DNA from: Prorocentrum cordatum
Lineage: Eukaryota > Sar > Dinophyceae > Prorocentrales > Prorocentraceae
Direction: 5' to 3'
Assembly (NCBI GenBank): GCA_963575745.1
Contig: CAUYUJ010000361.1
Span: 1-64,000 of the forward strand
Length of the DNA: 64,000 nt
Shown here: positions 10,080 to 21,810 of the stretch, piece by piece
Layout of the letters: every line of letters begins with the position of its first letter
How positions within the stretch are numbered: position 1 is the stretch's first letter
The notes under the pieces: model-generated
Told to the model about the DNA's origin: nothing
Database searches by the model: none
The model's input: only the letters and a program-made list of their open reading frames with translations
Made by a program: the position numbers and the translations under genes

Positions 10080-10990
10080 GATGGACCACTGAGCGACCTC
10101 CCAGGAGCCCGCGCCAGTGCCCACAGTTTCGCCGCTCGCAGGCCCCAGGAACGGCGAGGCCCCAGGAACGGCAATCTCGCGAGGTACGGTTTCTCAGTTG
10201 ATACCCGTATCCACAGCAAGGCATTCCACGAACCTCTCCAACTTGGTCATCCTCGAATGCTTCACTGGTCAATTTTTAGTTTGATTCCAATATTCAATCG
10301 TTTACCTAGCGCGGTGGTGCGAGCTAGGTCAGTGAAGGGGGTTCAGCGCTCATTGCAGCGTTTGGCCAAAGACGCTGCCGTGTCTGGAAAGCGTGTGTGG
10401 CACCAGCTTTTCCGCCCAAGCTGACGCAGCCGAGGGAATTCATTCATAACGCTATTCGTGTGTTTCATGAGGGCTTGTCGTAAAAAAACCTGGTGCGCGT
10501 GCGACGTCGCTCCGTTGGACCTCCCAGGAGCGCAAGAAAGTGCCGACGGTTTCGCAGCGCGCAGATCCCACTGACGGCGAGGTCTCACCCCAGCGTGAGA
10601 AAAAAACGTCATTCCGATGGACCCCCAGCAGCCCTCGAAATTGGCGACAGTTTCGCAGTTCGCAGCCCCCCGTAACGGAGAGGTCTCATTATGATGTGCG
10701 TAGGACGTCAGCATGTTGGACACCGTTGCAGTCTTCGAAACTTGCGACAGTTTCGCAGCTCGAACTCCTATTGACGGCGAGGTCGCGTTCTGGTGTGCGT
10801 AGGACGCCACTATGTTGGAGCCCCCGTTGGCCTTCGACAGCGGCGAAAGTCTCGCGGATCGCAGCCCCTGGTGACGGAGAGGTCCCTTGCGGATGTGCGT
10901 AGGACGTCGTTGTGTTGGACTTCCCAGGTGCCCACGAAAGCGGCGAACGTTTAGTAGCTTGCAGCCCCCAGGGACGGCGAGGTTTATTGA
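10080..10990. repeat. ~100-bp minisatellite, block 1
   Basis: Diverged units of about 100 bp built on GTAGGACGTC, CAGTTTCGCAGCTCGCAG and GACGGCGAGGTC. I count about seven units, the first few more diverged. The same family returns at 11,990-12,530, so the two blocks were probably one array split by the CCTCTTGGGG block. Confidence 0.8.
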
Positions 10991-11164
10991 ATCGCTTCGC
11001 TCATTCCGCCGGCCCGTGATATGGCATCGCTGGTTTTTGTCTGTGTGTTCGTTGCCCATGTTGCGCTCTTGGGGGTGGGTGTCGTTCGGACGCGATGCGT
11101 GGGGAGTTTTGATGGTGAAGCAGTTCCCTGGGGGTCGTCTCTCGATGGGGCGAAATAGAGTCGT

Positions 11165-11830
11165 CGTCAAGATGCTTCTTTGGGGGGCCTCTTGGGGTCT
11201 GTTGAGAGGCCGTTCGGGGGCGCCTGGGAGACATGTTTGAAGCCTTCTGGGGCTTCTTTTGGGCCTCCTGGGAGTCTCCTGGGGCCTCTTGGCGACATCT
11301 TGGGGCCTCTTGGAGGCCTCTTGGGGCCTCTTTGGGACCTCCTGGGCGCCTTCTGGGACGGAGGGCTCCATTTTTGAGTTCTCGGTATCCCTCCTGAGTC
11401 CCTCTTGGGCCCGTCTTGGGGCCTCTTGGTCCGTCTTGGGCGGCACTTGGGCCGTCTTGAGGGCTCTCTTGGGTCGTTTCGGCGCCGTCTTGGGAGCTTC
11501 GTGGGCCGTCTTGGAGCGGTCTTGGGGGCCTCTTGGGCCGTCTTGGAGCGTCCGGAAGCCGAAAAAGCCAGAACACAAAAAACATCGAAAAAACCAATGA
11601 AAATCAACGATTTTGGCCTCTTGGGGCTCTCTTCGGAGGCCTCTTGGAAGGCTCTTGGGGCGTCTTGGAGGCCTCTTGGGCTGTCTTGGGGGCCTTTTGG
11701 GCCGTCTTGGGGTCATCTTCGGCGTCTTCGAGCGCTCTTTGGGCGTCTCGGGGGCCTCTTGGGCAGTCTTGGGGGCCTCTTGGGGCACTCTGAGCGCGCT
11801 CTGGGGAGCCTGAGAGGCCGCACCCAGAAG
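11165..11830. repeat. CCTCTTGGGG-type minisatellite, block 2
   Basis: About 650 bp of short GC-rich units (GGGCCGTCTTGGGGCC and variants). Long open frames on both strands (Trp/Leu/Gly-rich one way, Pro/Arg-rich the other) come from the repeat. Confidence 0.85.
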
Positions 11831-11834
11831 GAAA

Positions 11835-11985
11835 ACCATCTCTGAGTAGACTTGGTCGGGCGGCGGTCGGGCGGCGGTCGGGCGGCGGTCGGGCGTTGGT
11901 CGGGGTACTTTTCGCCGGGTGACCCCCAGGGGCCGCCCCGCGCGCACGAACTAGAAATACTGTTAATACTGTTAACCAGTTACCG
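11835..11985. repeat. (GGTCGGGCGGC)n short array and spacer
   Basis: Four near-identical units of GGTCGGGCGGC at 11,853-11,900 lie between the CCTCTTGGGG block and the next ~100-bp minisatellite block. Confidence 0.7.
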
Positions 11986-11989
11986 GAGA

Positions 11990-12530
11990 TCTTAGCACGC
12001 CCTGGCCCGTTGGGCCGGCGAATTTCTGATGTGCGCAGGACGTCGCTACGCTGGCCCCCCCCCAAGCAGACTTTGAAAATGGCGACGGTTTCGCAGTTCG
12101 CAGCCCCCAGTGGCGGCGAGGTCGCATTCTGATGTGCGCAGAACGTAACCATGTTGGGCCCCAAGCGGCCTTCGACGGTTTCGCAGTTCGCAGGTCCCTC
12201 CCGGGGACGGCGAGATTTGTTGTGATGCGCGTGGGATGTCACAATGTGGGAGCCCCCCACCAGTCCTGGAAATTGGCGACAGTTTCGCAGCTTGCAGCCC
12301 CCAGTGAAGGAGAGGATTCATTCTGATGAGCGAGGGACGGAGAGGTCTCATTCTGGTGCGCGTAGGACGTCACTATGTTGGATTTCAAAGAGACCTCGAC
12401 ATTGGTGACAGTTTCGCAGCTCGCAGCCCCTAGGGACGACGGGGTCTCATTCTGGTTTGCGTGAGACTTCAATGTGCTGGAGCCCCCAGCAGCCCTCGAA
12501 AGCGACGACAGTTCGCGAGAACGCAACACA
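11990..12530. repeat. ~100-bp minisatellite, block 2
   Basis: About five units of the GTAGGACGTC / TTTCGCAGCTCGCAG / GACGGCGAGG family, some truncated. Confidence 0.8.
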
Positions 12531-12689
12531 GGAGGGTTGATAATATGGCAGGGCGTAGGAGGCAGGAGGGAGAAGGAGGGGGAATGAGGACAGTTGTGGA
12601 GACCATTGTGCTCTAGTCAAAACGAGAACCCAACGCAAGAAGGCAGGGGACAAAAAGACGTACATAGAGGGAGGAATAAGTGGGCGGCG

Positions 12690-12880
12690 TAGAGGAGGAG
12701 GAGGAGGAGGAGGAGGAGGAGGAGGAGGAGGAGGAGGAGGAGAAGCAGCACGAGGATGAGGAGGAGGAGGAGGAAAAGGAGAACGACGAGGAGGATAATA
12801 AAGATGACGATGAGGATAATGACGACGACGACAAGGACGACGACGACGACGACGACGACGACGACAGTGACGAAGAGTAC
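12690..12880. repeat. GGA then GAC microsatellite
   Basis: (GGA)n at 12,690-12,745, mixed purines, then (GAC)n to about 12,870. Acidic and Ser/Leu-rich frames here are repeat products. Confidence 0.95.
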
Positions 12881-12889
12881 GAGCAGGGC

Positions 12890-14440
12890 GAGGCAAGAAC
12901 CCCACCCCCTCCCTGCCCGCGCGTGCGCGCGCAGGCAGCGGAGCCAGGGACCGCGGCGACCCTGACCGCCCCCGCGAGCGGGACCGGCGGCAGGACTTGC
13001 GCGGTCGCCTCGGTTCGGCGTGGGCCCGGTGTGCCCACATCTTCTCGTCCGTATCGGCACTCTGTGACCGCCCGCTCCTCGCCCAGCACCCGCTCTGCCG
13101 ATCGGCGGCAGTGCATCAGCCTCGGAGGAGGGAGGGCCCACTGGGCCGAGGAAGGGGGCGACGCAGCCGAGAGAGGTCGGCTACCCCCCGAGAGAGGTCG
13201 GCTACCCCCTCGTGGTGTTGGCCAGGTCCTTTCAAAAGCAGTTCAGAACTCATTTGGAAAAAAATATCTCGATCCGCACCTTCGCGTGGAAGACGCCGGC
13301 GATGGCCCCGCGCAGGCCGCGCATTCACTCCTGGCTGCGGGCGCGCGTGGAGCTTTCAACCGTCTCCGCGCAATTCGCTCGCCGATTACGTCTTTGCCCC
13401 CTCCGGGGTTGAGCACACTGCCATTGTGGCCGTGAGCCCTACCGCGGCGACAGGCGGCCTTTTCCGAGGCTGTGGCATCATCGTTGCCGCCTCGGTGGAC
13501 GCCGTCGTGACCCCGCGCCCGCCCGAGCCCGGGGCCCGCACCGACGTGCACGCGCGCCAGCGCTGCCTTCTCCTAGACGCGCTGGGAAGTTTCCATCGGC
13601 AAGCGCCATCTCGGCCGCACCGGCGGTGCCAAGCCAGCGGGGCCGCTCTGCGCGCGAGCTGGCGCGTGCCAGCGCGGCCGCAGGGACTCGCGAGCTAGTG
13701 CCAAGGACATCCGCAAGTGTGGCCTCATGCGCAGTTCAACATGTTGCGGGTGTAAGGGTGGGATGTTTTCGCGAGCGGTGGATTTGACGATTCACGGCCC
13801 ATAGCCTGCACATGGCTTTGACTTGAATCGAGTGCATCCTATACAATGCAGAATGCAACACATTTGGTGCGCTCGACAATTGCATCGTGTAGCTTGCAAT
13901 ACAATACTTGGATCTCGTCAGCGTTCACCACACAGTTTGCAAGGCGTACCTAAGTGTCCCGTACAACGCAGGCTGTACCCCCATAGATTGTGACACACCA
14001 GTTGTATCGCGAAACATGCAACACGTGGATTGCTTCCCGTAGGCTGCGCATAATAGTTTGAAACGCACGTGTTGAATTACAAACAAGAGTGGGCACTCAA
14101 AGGACAATAACACATTGTTTTGGGCTCGCGCTGTCAGCCATCTGGTCCGGGATATCCAAATGATTAGTAAGGGTGGCGATGCAGTGGAGATGTGCGAAGT
14201 ATATATCGACGGTTGTGGACACAGCTTCACCCACACCGTTGGCGCAATATTGCGGCGACGATGTCAAGTTGACATATTGTATTATGTCATTGTGCATGTT
14301 CGAGCCAGCACTCCCCGACGACGACGACGACGACGTCGACGACCCTGCCGCTCGCTCGGGGCGGCCGTCTTGGCTGCTGCCGCGTTCGTTTTCCCTCGAG
14401 GAGTATCCCGACGATTTCTACGTTTGGCTTCGAGGGCGGG
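12890..14440. other. 1.5 kb without a supported gene
   Basis: 12.9-13.7 kb is very GC-rich with long overlapping frames on both strands but no recognisable domain; a 22-bp unit (CGAGAGAGGTCGGCTACCCC) is duplicated at 13,170-13,207. 13.75-14.3 kb is AT-richer with many short CACA/TGTA words and no open frame that looks coding. I see no RNA gene. Confidence 0.4.
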
Positions 14441-14454
14441 CCTACGCTTCCTCG

Positions 14455-14965
14455 TTCGGGTTCCTTGTTTTGCTGGGACGTGTTCTAGGAGTCGTTCGGG
14501 CCGTTCGTTCGTGTGTTCTGCTTCTCGAATTTTCTGTGCGTCCCTGGGGCCGTTCGTCCTGGCGTTAGTCGTTGGGGCCCTTCCTTGTGTGGGAGTCGCT
14601 CGAGATTTTCGGGGCGTTGCAGGTTCGGGCGCCGCGCCCTGGTGTGAGTTGTTCGGCCTTCTCATTGTTTGTGAGTGGTTGGCGCGTGTTGTGGTCTGCG
14701 ACACATTTGGGCTCTTCCTCGTGTGAGTCGTTCGGGCTCTTCGTCCTGCTGTGAGTCGTTCGGGCCTTTCCTTGCGTGTGAGTCGTTCAGGCTCCTCGCG
14801 GTGTCCGTCGTCCAGGCCCGTCGTCCTGGTGAGAGTCGTTCGGGTTCGTCCGTGTGTGTGAGTCGATCGGGCCTCTCGTGGCGTGAGCAGTTCGGGCTAC
14901 TGGGGCTAGTGGGAGTCGTTCGGGGCTTTCCGTGTGTGTGAGACGTTCGGGATCGTCCTGCAATG
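14455..14965. repeat. CGTTCGGGC minisatellite, array A
   Basis: Units of about 27-28 bp with core GTGTGAGTCGTTCGGGC, arranged in a loose higher-order trimer (…CTCCTCGTG, …CCCCTCGTCCTG, …CCCCTCCTTGTGT). Degenerate copy numbers make the exact start uncertain. This is the first of at least nine arrays of the family in the window. Confidence 0.85.
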
Positions 14966-15135
14966 AGTCGTGACCTCTGGTAGAATTGGAATCGGTCGTT
15001 CCGCCCTGCGTCTTCCTCCTCCTTTTCCTTCTCGGAGTTCTTGTGGTGCGGTCGCGCAGGCTTTCACGTGAGTGGTTCGGTCCAAGACGCCGAAGGCCGA
15101 GGAGCGCCCAGGAGTGCCCCAGCGTTGTCGTCGCT

Positions 15136-15155
15136 GTTGCCACTTTGGCTCACAG
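15136..15155 (+). other. Degenerate dinoflagellate spliced-leader relic 1
   Basis: GTTGCCACTTTGGCTCACAG resembles the 3' part of the dinoflagellate spliced leader (GTAGCCATTTTGGCTCAAG), differing at a few positions. It is followed by GTGAGCTTAGCTCCGCCC, the leader seen before other ORFs here. Such relics are known marks of retroposed, once trans-spliced mRNA. Confidence 0.5.
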
Positions 15156-16249
15156 CATTGCGGTTCGGCTGTGAGCTTAGCTCCGCCCATCAGCAAACGC
15201 CTCCTTCTCCAGGTTTCCTTGCTGTCGGCATGGGGAGGTGCGGGTACGCCCTGATACTTTGGCTAGCATAAGAGGCTCCCTGGAGCGAGCAGGGCGAGGA
15301 GTCGGTGATCATGCCTCCTTCTTGTGGCAAGGACCGATCGTCGCCGTACTGCCGTCGCCCAGCATACATGGCGGAGTGCTTGCCGCCAGAGCTAGTTCTG
15401 CACATGCACCTGAACGCCGCCAGAGCAATAGTGTTCACGAAGCAGGCTCTCGCGATCAAATTCGCTCACATTACGAAGAAGCCGATGCAGGATGGCAGCG
15501 GTGACTTCAATTGCATGAGGACACTCGTCGCTCAGTTAGGCACGAGGTTGTATTTCCATGTGTGCAGCATGAACCCGTTCACCGATAAGGACGCCCGTTG
15601 GCGCGTATACTTCGTCGGCGACGTTGCAACTGTGAAGCACCGCATGTCGGGGATAATAAGTACGCTGGAGTGCCGAACATGGGCATCCAGGGCAATGCGC
15701 GTAGCGCAGGTTGTTGAGACCCTGGCATTGCTCACCCTCACGTGAGCCCAGCTTGTTGGAAGCACCTTATCGGAGCGGAGCGCTCCATGTCGGAACGGCT
15801 GCGCCGAGAAAAGAGTACGCTATTCGCATCAGGCGCAGTGGACCACGAGCAGTCCTTCCTCTTCGGCGGCATCGTACTTATCTGCAAGAGCTTGATGTGA
15901 AGGGTTTGGTGTATTTCGCTGTGAAGATGGCGGGTCTCTCGTGCAACAATTCGGCAGGTTTGTTTGGTACTCCGCGTGGGTGCATTGGGTGAAGTGGTCA
16001 AGCCGATGTCGAGGCGCTAGGTCTCACTGGAATGGCTGTTAGGGTCACCCAGGCCGACCAGGTAATCATCTCGTTCGTAAGACTGCAAGATCTGTACGAA
16101 GCAGATTGGCAGTTTTTCCTCGGCGGGGGCGCTTAGAATTCCAGGTTGTCCGCTACGGAAGTTGCCGAAGGAAGAGCGTTGGTGGTGCGTAGCAGTGATG
16201 TTGCTGGAGGACTCCGACGGCGACGGCATTGAAACGTCGAAGGCGGCGA

Positions 16250-16460
16250 CACGACCACGACCACGACGACGACGACGACGATGACCGCTCGACGACGACG
16301 ACCACGACCACGACCACGACGACGACGCCGTCGCCGAAGACCACGACGACGACGAAGACGATTCGTCGAGGACGTCGTCGAGACAACGACGACGACGACT
16401 ACAACGAGAACGTGAATGGCGACGCCGACGACGCCGACGCCATCTCGACGACAGGGGGAG
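16250..16460. repeat. (GAC/CGA)n microsatellite, copy 1
   Basis: Trinucleotide tract inside the deleted helicase copy; it corresponds to 22,985-23,220 in the longer copy. Confidence 0.9.
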
Positions 16461-17129
16461 CACTCCTGTAGCGCTTTCACTTTGGAGAGCGAGCGGAACG
16501 CTCGCGGCCATCCTTCTTGTGCCTCGGTGTGGCAGCGTTGCTGAGGTAGGCGATATCGGCCATGGCCCGTGCGGGCTCGCCGCTGTCTCTCAGGATGATG
16601 TTTCACTCCTGGCGCCGTTGGCCTCGCCCTCGTGGCAGCATCGTTGTTGCGGTGACCGTCCGATGACATGCAGGCACGGTTGTCACCGCGGAATGTTCCA
16701 GTGACGCGCCACTGACGAGCTTTTCTGTGCATTTTCTCGCCCTTTGCGACATTAAGGGGCCCTTCTCTGCCCAATGCATGCACGCACATACATGGAAGAC
16801 GCACACGCAGAACAGGCACACTCATCCACACTAGTAACATAACATAAACATCTGACAGAGTTGGAACCGTTCGTCTCGCTGCCGAGGGCGGTCGATGGAG
16901 CGCTCGCCAGGCCGGGAAGTTGAACTTTCGATGTTTCGTATATTGCGTTCGTGCGCAGTAGGCGCGTCGTGCGTTCCGCACCGCGCTGGCTGAACTGCAC
17001 CCGCCTTGTCGTCTCAGAGTAAGCTAGGGAGAAAAAAAAGGAAAAAAATAACAGTACAAAATATAATACCAAAGAATAGGAGCAAGGCTTCCCCGAAGGT
17101 TCCAGGTTCACACAGCCTTGGGAGGGCCT

Positions 17130-17210
17130 CCAGAGATAATGCCAGCGTTCAGTTTTTTGTGCGTTGCAGATATGTGATTCGTTGTGGTCTCCCATGATGT
17201 AAGGTGTTGG
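17130..17210 (+). other. OTU-exon-like remnant before array B
   Basis: ATAATGCCAGCGTTCAG and TGTGCGTTGCAGATATGTG match, with changes, the Helitron OTU exon around 31,040-31,075. The same fragment precedes arrays C (about 23,850) and G (about 29,210). It therefore marks a conserved 5' border of these arrays. Confidence 0.5.
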
Positions 17211-17214
17211 AGCC

Positions 17215-17965
17215 CCTCGCCCCTCCTCGTGTGAGTTTTTTCGGCCCCTTATTGCGTGTGAGTCGTTGACCACTCATGGTGTGAGTCGTTTGAGCATTTC
17301 GTCTTCGTGTGCCTCGTTCGGGCCCCTCCTTGGGTGTGAGTCGCTTGGGCTCCTCGCGGTGTGAATCGTTCGGGCTCCCCGTCCTGGTGTGAGTCGTTCG
17401 GGGGCTTCCTTGCGTGTGAGACGGTCGGGTTCGTCGTGGCGTGCGTCCTTCGGGCCACTCGTCCTGGCGTGAGTCGCTCGGGCCCCTCCTTGTGTGTGAG
17501 TCGTTCGGGCTCGTCGTGGCGTGTGTCGTCGGAGCCCTTCGTCCTGCTGTGAGTCGCACGGGCCTTTCCTTATCTGTTCGTCGTTCGGGCGTTTCGTGGT
17601 GTGAGAAACATCTGGGGTCTTCCTGGTGTGCGTCGTTCGGGGGCCTTCGTTCTGGTGTGAGTCGTGCGGGGTTTCCCTTGTGTGTGAATTGATCGGTCTG
17701 CTTGGGTGTCAGTAGTTCGGGTTCGTCGTCCTGGTGAGGGTCGTTCCGGAGCCTTCTTGTTTGTGAGTCGTTCGGCCCTCTCGTGGTGTGAGTAGTTCGT
17801 GCTTCGTGGCCTAGTGGGACTCGTGCGGGCCTCTCCGTGTGTGTGAGTCGTTCGGGATCCTCATGGAGCGAGTCGTTCGGGTCCTTCGTCGTGGTGTGAG
17901 TCGTTCGGGCCTCTCCTTGTGTGTGGGTCGTTGGGGCCCCTCGAGGGTTCAGTCGTTCGGGCCCC
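17215..17965. repeat. CGTTCGGGC minisatellite, array B
   Basis: About 750 bp of 27-28-bp units (GTGTGAGTCGTTCGGGC core). Frames on the minus strand read as ERLTPRGARTTHTQG-like repeats and are not genes. Confidence 0.9.
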
Positions 17966-18550
17966 TCGCCACAGTCTCGCAACCCTGCCAGTGAGCCCCA
18001 TGCGTCTCCATGTTCTCAATTGGGTGCAAGAATGCGCAGAGCGCAGCACGTCGTCACAAACAATTCCTGACATTACTTGTAACCCTGTTCATAGGTGGCT
18101 CCTGGTAAACTTTTATTCGATCGTTCCGCCCCTCCTTCTCGTTATCGGAGTTCTGGTGGTGCGCGCGCGCAGGTCCTCACGTTAGTGGTATGATGAGAAC
18201 GTCCGCGGGAGCGGAACGCTTTCGGGCTTCGGCGCATTCATTTCATGACGCTGGGAGATGGCGTTTGAGGTTCGTTAGTTCGCGCGTCGACGGTCCACGG
18301 CCCAGGAGGGCCCAGGAGGCGTGCGCATCGCGCACGAGGCCTCCAAACATGCCCCGAGAAAGTCCAGAAGGAATGCTGATCACTATGGCGCTGGCTTGGG
18401 TTCTGCAGGTTTTGGGGAAGCCGCTGGTAGAATTGCCGAGAGTATGTCGGATTTGCGCGAGGCCCCAGGAGGCTCCGAAGAATTGTCTTGGGATCATGAA
18501 GGGCCTCATGAGTGGCCGAAATCCATAGGTGCTCTACCGTTGTAGTCGCT

Positions 18551-18570
18551 GTTGCCATTCTGGCTCACAG
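18551..18570 (+). other. Degenerate spliced-leader relic 2
   Basis: GTTGCCATTCTGGCTCACAG lies about 70 nt upstream of the first good ATG (18,642) of the SF1 helicase gene. It matches GTAGCCATTTTGGCTCAAG at 17 of 19 positions with one extra base. Position as a 5' UTR is what a retroposed mRNA would show. Confidence 0.55.
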
Positions 18571-18641
18571 CGCTGCGGTGTGGTTGTGAGCTTAGCTCCG
18601 CCTATCAGCAACCTCTTCTGCCCTTCAGCTTTCTTGCGGTC

Positions 18642-20432
18642 GGCATGGGGAGGTGCCCGTGCGCCCTTGTAACCTCGTTAGCAACGGGAGCTCCCTGGAG
18701 CGAGCAGGACGAGGGCAAGGATTTCGAGGAGTTCATGGTGGACACGTTTGGAGCATCGCTCCATGATGGCATTCCGTCGGGAAGTCAAGATGCAGAATTT
18801 AGCTGCGCTCATCCGGCTCGGAACGGGTCGAATTGTTTGCTGAAGGGTCGTGCCGCCTGCCAATTTCCAGATGCAGTAGAGACTCCGCGTGTCATTCTCG
18901 CAGTTCATGGTGCATGGTTACCGCGTGGCGAGGCTGACGTCATCCACAGTGCATTGCCTGGCAAGCAGTTGTTGAAGTTTTGGGTGGCAGTACGTGCCGA
19001 GGAGGAGGTGGTCATTCCTCTTTCTTTTGGCAACGACCGAGCGTCGCCATACCGCCGTCGCCCAGCAGACATTGCGGATTGTCTACCGCCACATCCAGTT
19101 CGCGCAATCAAACTGAACGCCGTGAGAGCCATAGAGTCCGCGGAGGAGGCCCTCACGAAGAAGTTCGCTCACATTGCCAAGAGGCCGAGGCAGGATGGCT
19201 ACGGTGAGCTGAACTGCGTGAGGAAACTCGTCGCACAGTTAGGTACGAAAGAGCCTCCTCCTCCCGAGCGCCCCAGCACTTCCTGGAAAGCTTGCGGTGA
19301 CACGGTGTTTGCGCCCGCAGATATCGCGGCTCGGGGGTGCAGTTGCGCCCGTTTGGTGAAGTTCGCCGCGCACATGTCCGTGGACTGTTGTGGTTTGGGG
19401 CCCAGCAGTGTGGCTCGCAAGACCAGGTTCAACCTGGTGTCCGAGATCGTGCTGGCCTTGCTGCATGCTGCGAAGGGCAAGTTGCTGTGCGAATTGCGGA
19501 CGGGGTCTGTTCGCAACGAAGATGTGGTGCGTCTGAAGGTTCACGACGACAATCTCGGTAGTGCCACCATCGTGTGCAACATGCACACGTACACTGACAG
19601 GGATGCTGGTTGGCGCGTAGACTCCGACGGCGACTTCGCAACTGACAAGCATCGCATGTTGTGGATGATAAGTACGCGCGTATTGTCCCACATGGGCATC
19701 CAGGACAATGCGCTCAGCGCAGGCTGTCGAGACATTCGCACTGCTAGCCCGCACGCTAGCCCAGATATCCTGGACACCGCCTATCGGAGCGGAACGCTTC
19801 ATGTCGTAACGGCTGCGTCGAGGAAAGATTGCGCTACTCGCATCACTCTGGAGCCAGAGGTGGCTGAAGAGGGAGAGTATCTCGGCGTTCTCCTGGAATG
19901 GGTTGGCAACCGAGTATACCAGCACGATGCTCTTGTCCGCAGCGCTACTGTGGAGAATACTCTGGGCCTCGGCGCTCTGCGGGCTGCCTTTTCCATAATG
20001 CAACCTGGGTCTGCCCCGTCAGTCGCAGTGGGGAATGTGCTTCAGAACAGAGTGTCTCCATCGTCTCCTTTCATGCAGTCGGTATTGCGCAGGCGCTGCA
20101 TTCAGCTGTCGGACGATCAGAAGCGTTGCATGGAGGTCATCAACGCCTCGGACAATCATCACCTCATGATCCAGGCTTTTGCAGGTACTGGGAAGTCGCT
20201 ACTGCTGGCTTTGCTGGTGGAGACAGCGTTGCAGCACGTCAACAAACAAAATGGCGCAGTGGTGATCGTGATTCCTTCGCGCACTTTGCGTGACTCCATT
20301 TTACAAGGTCAAGATTTCTTCAACAAGGTGCTTGTGGCTTCTGATTTCGGGCCCCGAGTTATTTGGCTTGGTCGCCCTTCAGATGCCCCTGCGGCGTTGA
20401 ACACATGGGAAAAAAGGTTGCGGATTTGGTGA
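18642..20432 (+). pseudogene. SF1 helicase, N-terminal region and Walker A
   Basis: I place the start at ATG 18,642 because it is the first ATG after the leader relic; the frame is open for ~597 codons. Residues 1-480 have no domain I recognise. Near the end, after QLSDDQKRCMEVINASDNHHL (a Q-motif-like lead-in), lies IQAFAGTGKSLLLALL at about 20,169-20,216, a sound Walker A of superfamily 1 helicases, then GAVVIVIPSRTLRDSI (motif Ia). The frame leaves the coding track near 20,410. In the duplicate at 15.1-16.7 kb this domain is deleted. Substrate and role are unknown; the family resembles DNA/RNA helicases of the Upf1/Pif1 superfamily only at motif level. Confidence 0.65.
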
Positions 20433-21810
20433 ATGAACAGCTGCATTTTCTGCGCGCACAGGTGCAACAGCTGGAAGTCTTGCAGTTACGTCTTGCTTTT
20501 CAGAGTATCATGGAGTTCCGCATGTCCTGGAAAGACTTGCCAGCGGCCGGATCTGTCGTGATTGGGGACGCGGAGTTCGCGGCGTTGGAGGTGTTCCGCG
20601 ACCTTGCTCGCCAACGCATGCGACAGATTTTCGCCATCAAGCGGAGAAGGGCGGAGCTCTGGGAGAACGTCATCAAAGAAGGCACCAACGGTTACCTCAT
20701 CGTGGCCACAAAGGATTATTTCGTCAAGTGGCGGGCGGGAGCCATCAAAGGATACCTGAACCGTTTGTTGAATCGCCTGGAGACCAGCTTGTTCTGCACT
20801 CTTCCGAGTCCTACGGCGTTTCCCAAGTTGTGGCTGCTTTGGCGAACGTGTCTGTACAGACACTGCTCATGGTGGGGGATCAGCTTCAGAGAGTGGAACA
20901 TTTCGGTGGCCGACGTGCCCGCTCCACCGTCAGCTCTGACAGCCCGGAAGGCGTGCTGCCCTTCGCTCCGCATGGCCTGGGAGGTGATGGCGAGGATTAC
21001 ACCGCGTTGGCAGGGAGCGTAGCTCAGCCCACGCAGTCCGCTCCGACAGGAAGCGTGGCCGTCCCTGAGGCCCGTCCGTGGTATGAATGGTGCCTGAAGG
21101 CCGATAATGCAGTTCTCGACGTTTGCAAAAGGTGCGGCGAGGATGTGTGCAACTACGTGGCGCACTGTTTTGACTTCGCCAGCACTTTTGCTTCCGACGC
21201 CGCTGTCGCTCGTGACACTAAATTGCAGCACGTATTCTACGACGGCGGCCAGTGGTGGAGGAGTCCAGTGCGAGGCGGTGATGAAGTCGGTTGGCACCCC
21301 CTCTTGTTCGAATGTTTATGTCACGCCGTTGCCGCAGATTTGTGTGACTATCGGAATCTTCAGGGGGAGGGGCAAGTTTTCCCACGACCCACGGTGCTGA
21401 TCATCATGCCTTTGAGCAGGTCAGCAATCCCGCTGTGCTGCTTGATGCAAGCTGTTTTCGATGACTCAGCTGTGGGCCAGGGGGTCGTGCAAGCGTCGCT
21501 CCCTTTGAATGTGAGGGGGGAGATCGTCCCTATAGTTCACTGCGTGCGGCATCGTCGCACAGTGCGTGCTCAGGACCAATGCGCTGGGACGCAAAGGAAC
21601 TTGAACCAAGAGTACATCAACGTGACGCGCGGGGTGGTGAAGACTTGCATGTGGGTCGAGGTACAACCCTTCGAGCATCCAGGAAGGCCCCGCGAGGCTC
21701 GCCATGAGTATGTCGGCGGAGGGTCGAATGACGAGTTTTGCTCCGAGTACGCGAAGCGCAGGAACGAACATACCTGGGTGAACGACCTGCCGTGGGGCAT
21801 TCTCGAATAA
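20433..21810 (+). pseudogene. SF1 helicase, motifs III to VI
   Basis: About 20,433-20,780 reads in frame 2 (VNEQLHFLRAQVQQLEVLQL, then LARQRMRQIFAIKRRRAELW, ending LVIATKDYF-like), then a shift to the frame 20,728-21,810. There SVQTLLMVGDQLQRVEHFGG (20,850-20,910) is motif III with the G-D-x-x-Q core. NLNQEYINVTRGVVKTCMWV (about 21,602-21,660) matches the SF1 motif VI region (Y-V-x-x-T-R). The DE-x-x Walker B is not clear; the site just before motif III reads HSSESYGVSQ, so the catalytic acids may be lost or shifted. A stop follows at 21,808. Confidence 0.6.

Larger units (their letters stand above)
15126..16740 (+). pseudogene. Internally deleted copy of the SF1 helicase gene
   Basis: The 5' part (15,126-15,540) matches 18,540-19,240 of the downstream gene with gaps; 15,560-15,830 matches 19,570-19,850; 15,830-16,000 jumps to sequence matching 22,495-22,640; 16,180-16,740 matches 22,920-23,520 including the (GAC)n tract. 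The whole helicase core (Walker A to motif VI) is missing. It keeps the relic leader at its start and the minisatellite at its end, so the arrangement of ends is the same in both copies. Short remnants of the frame survive (DNA for CGKDRSSPYCRRPAYMAE) but stops and shifts break it. Confidence 0.7.

Noticed and set aside
10343-11947. 534-codon minus-strand frame rich in Pro, Lys and Arg
   Set aside because: It spans the ~100-bp and CCTCTTGGGG arrays and has the periodicity of those repeats.
13740-14300. tRNA or small RNA genes in the AT-richer patch
   Set aside because: I could not fold a cloverleaf or find A and B box sequences with proper spacing.
15136-15155. A functional spliced-leader RNA gene
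   Set aside because: The match is degenerate and lacks a donor GT and Sm-site region directly after the leader.
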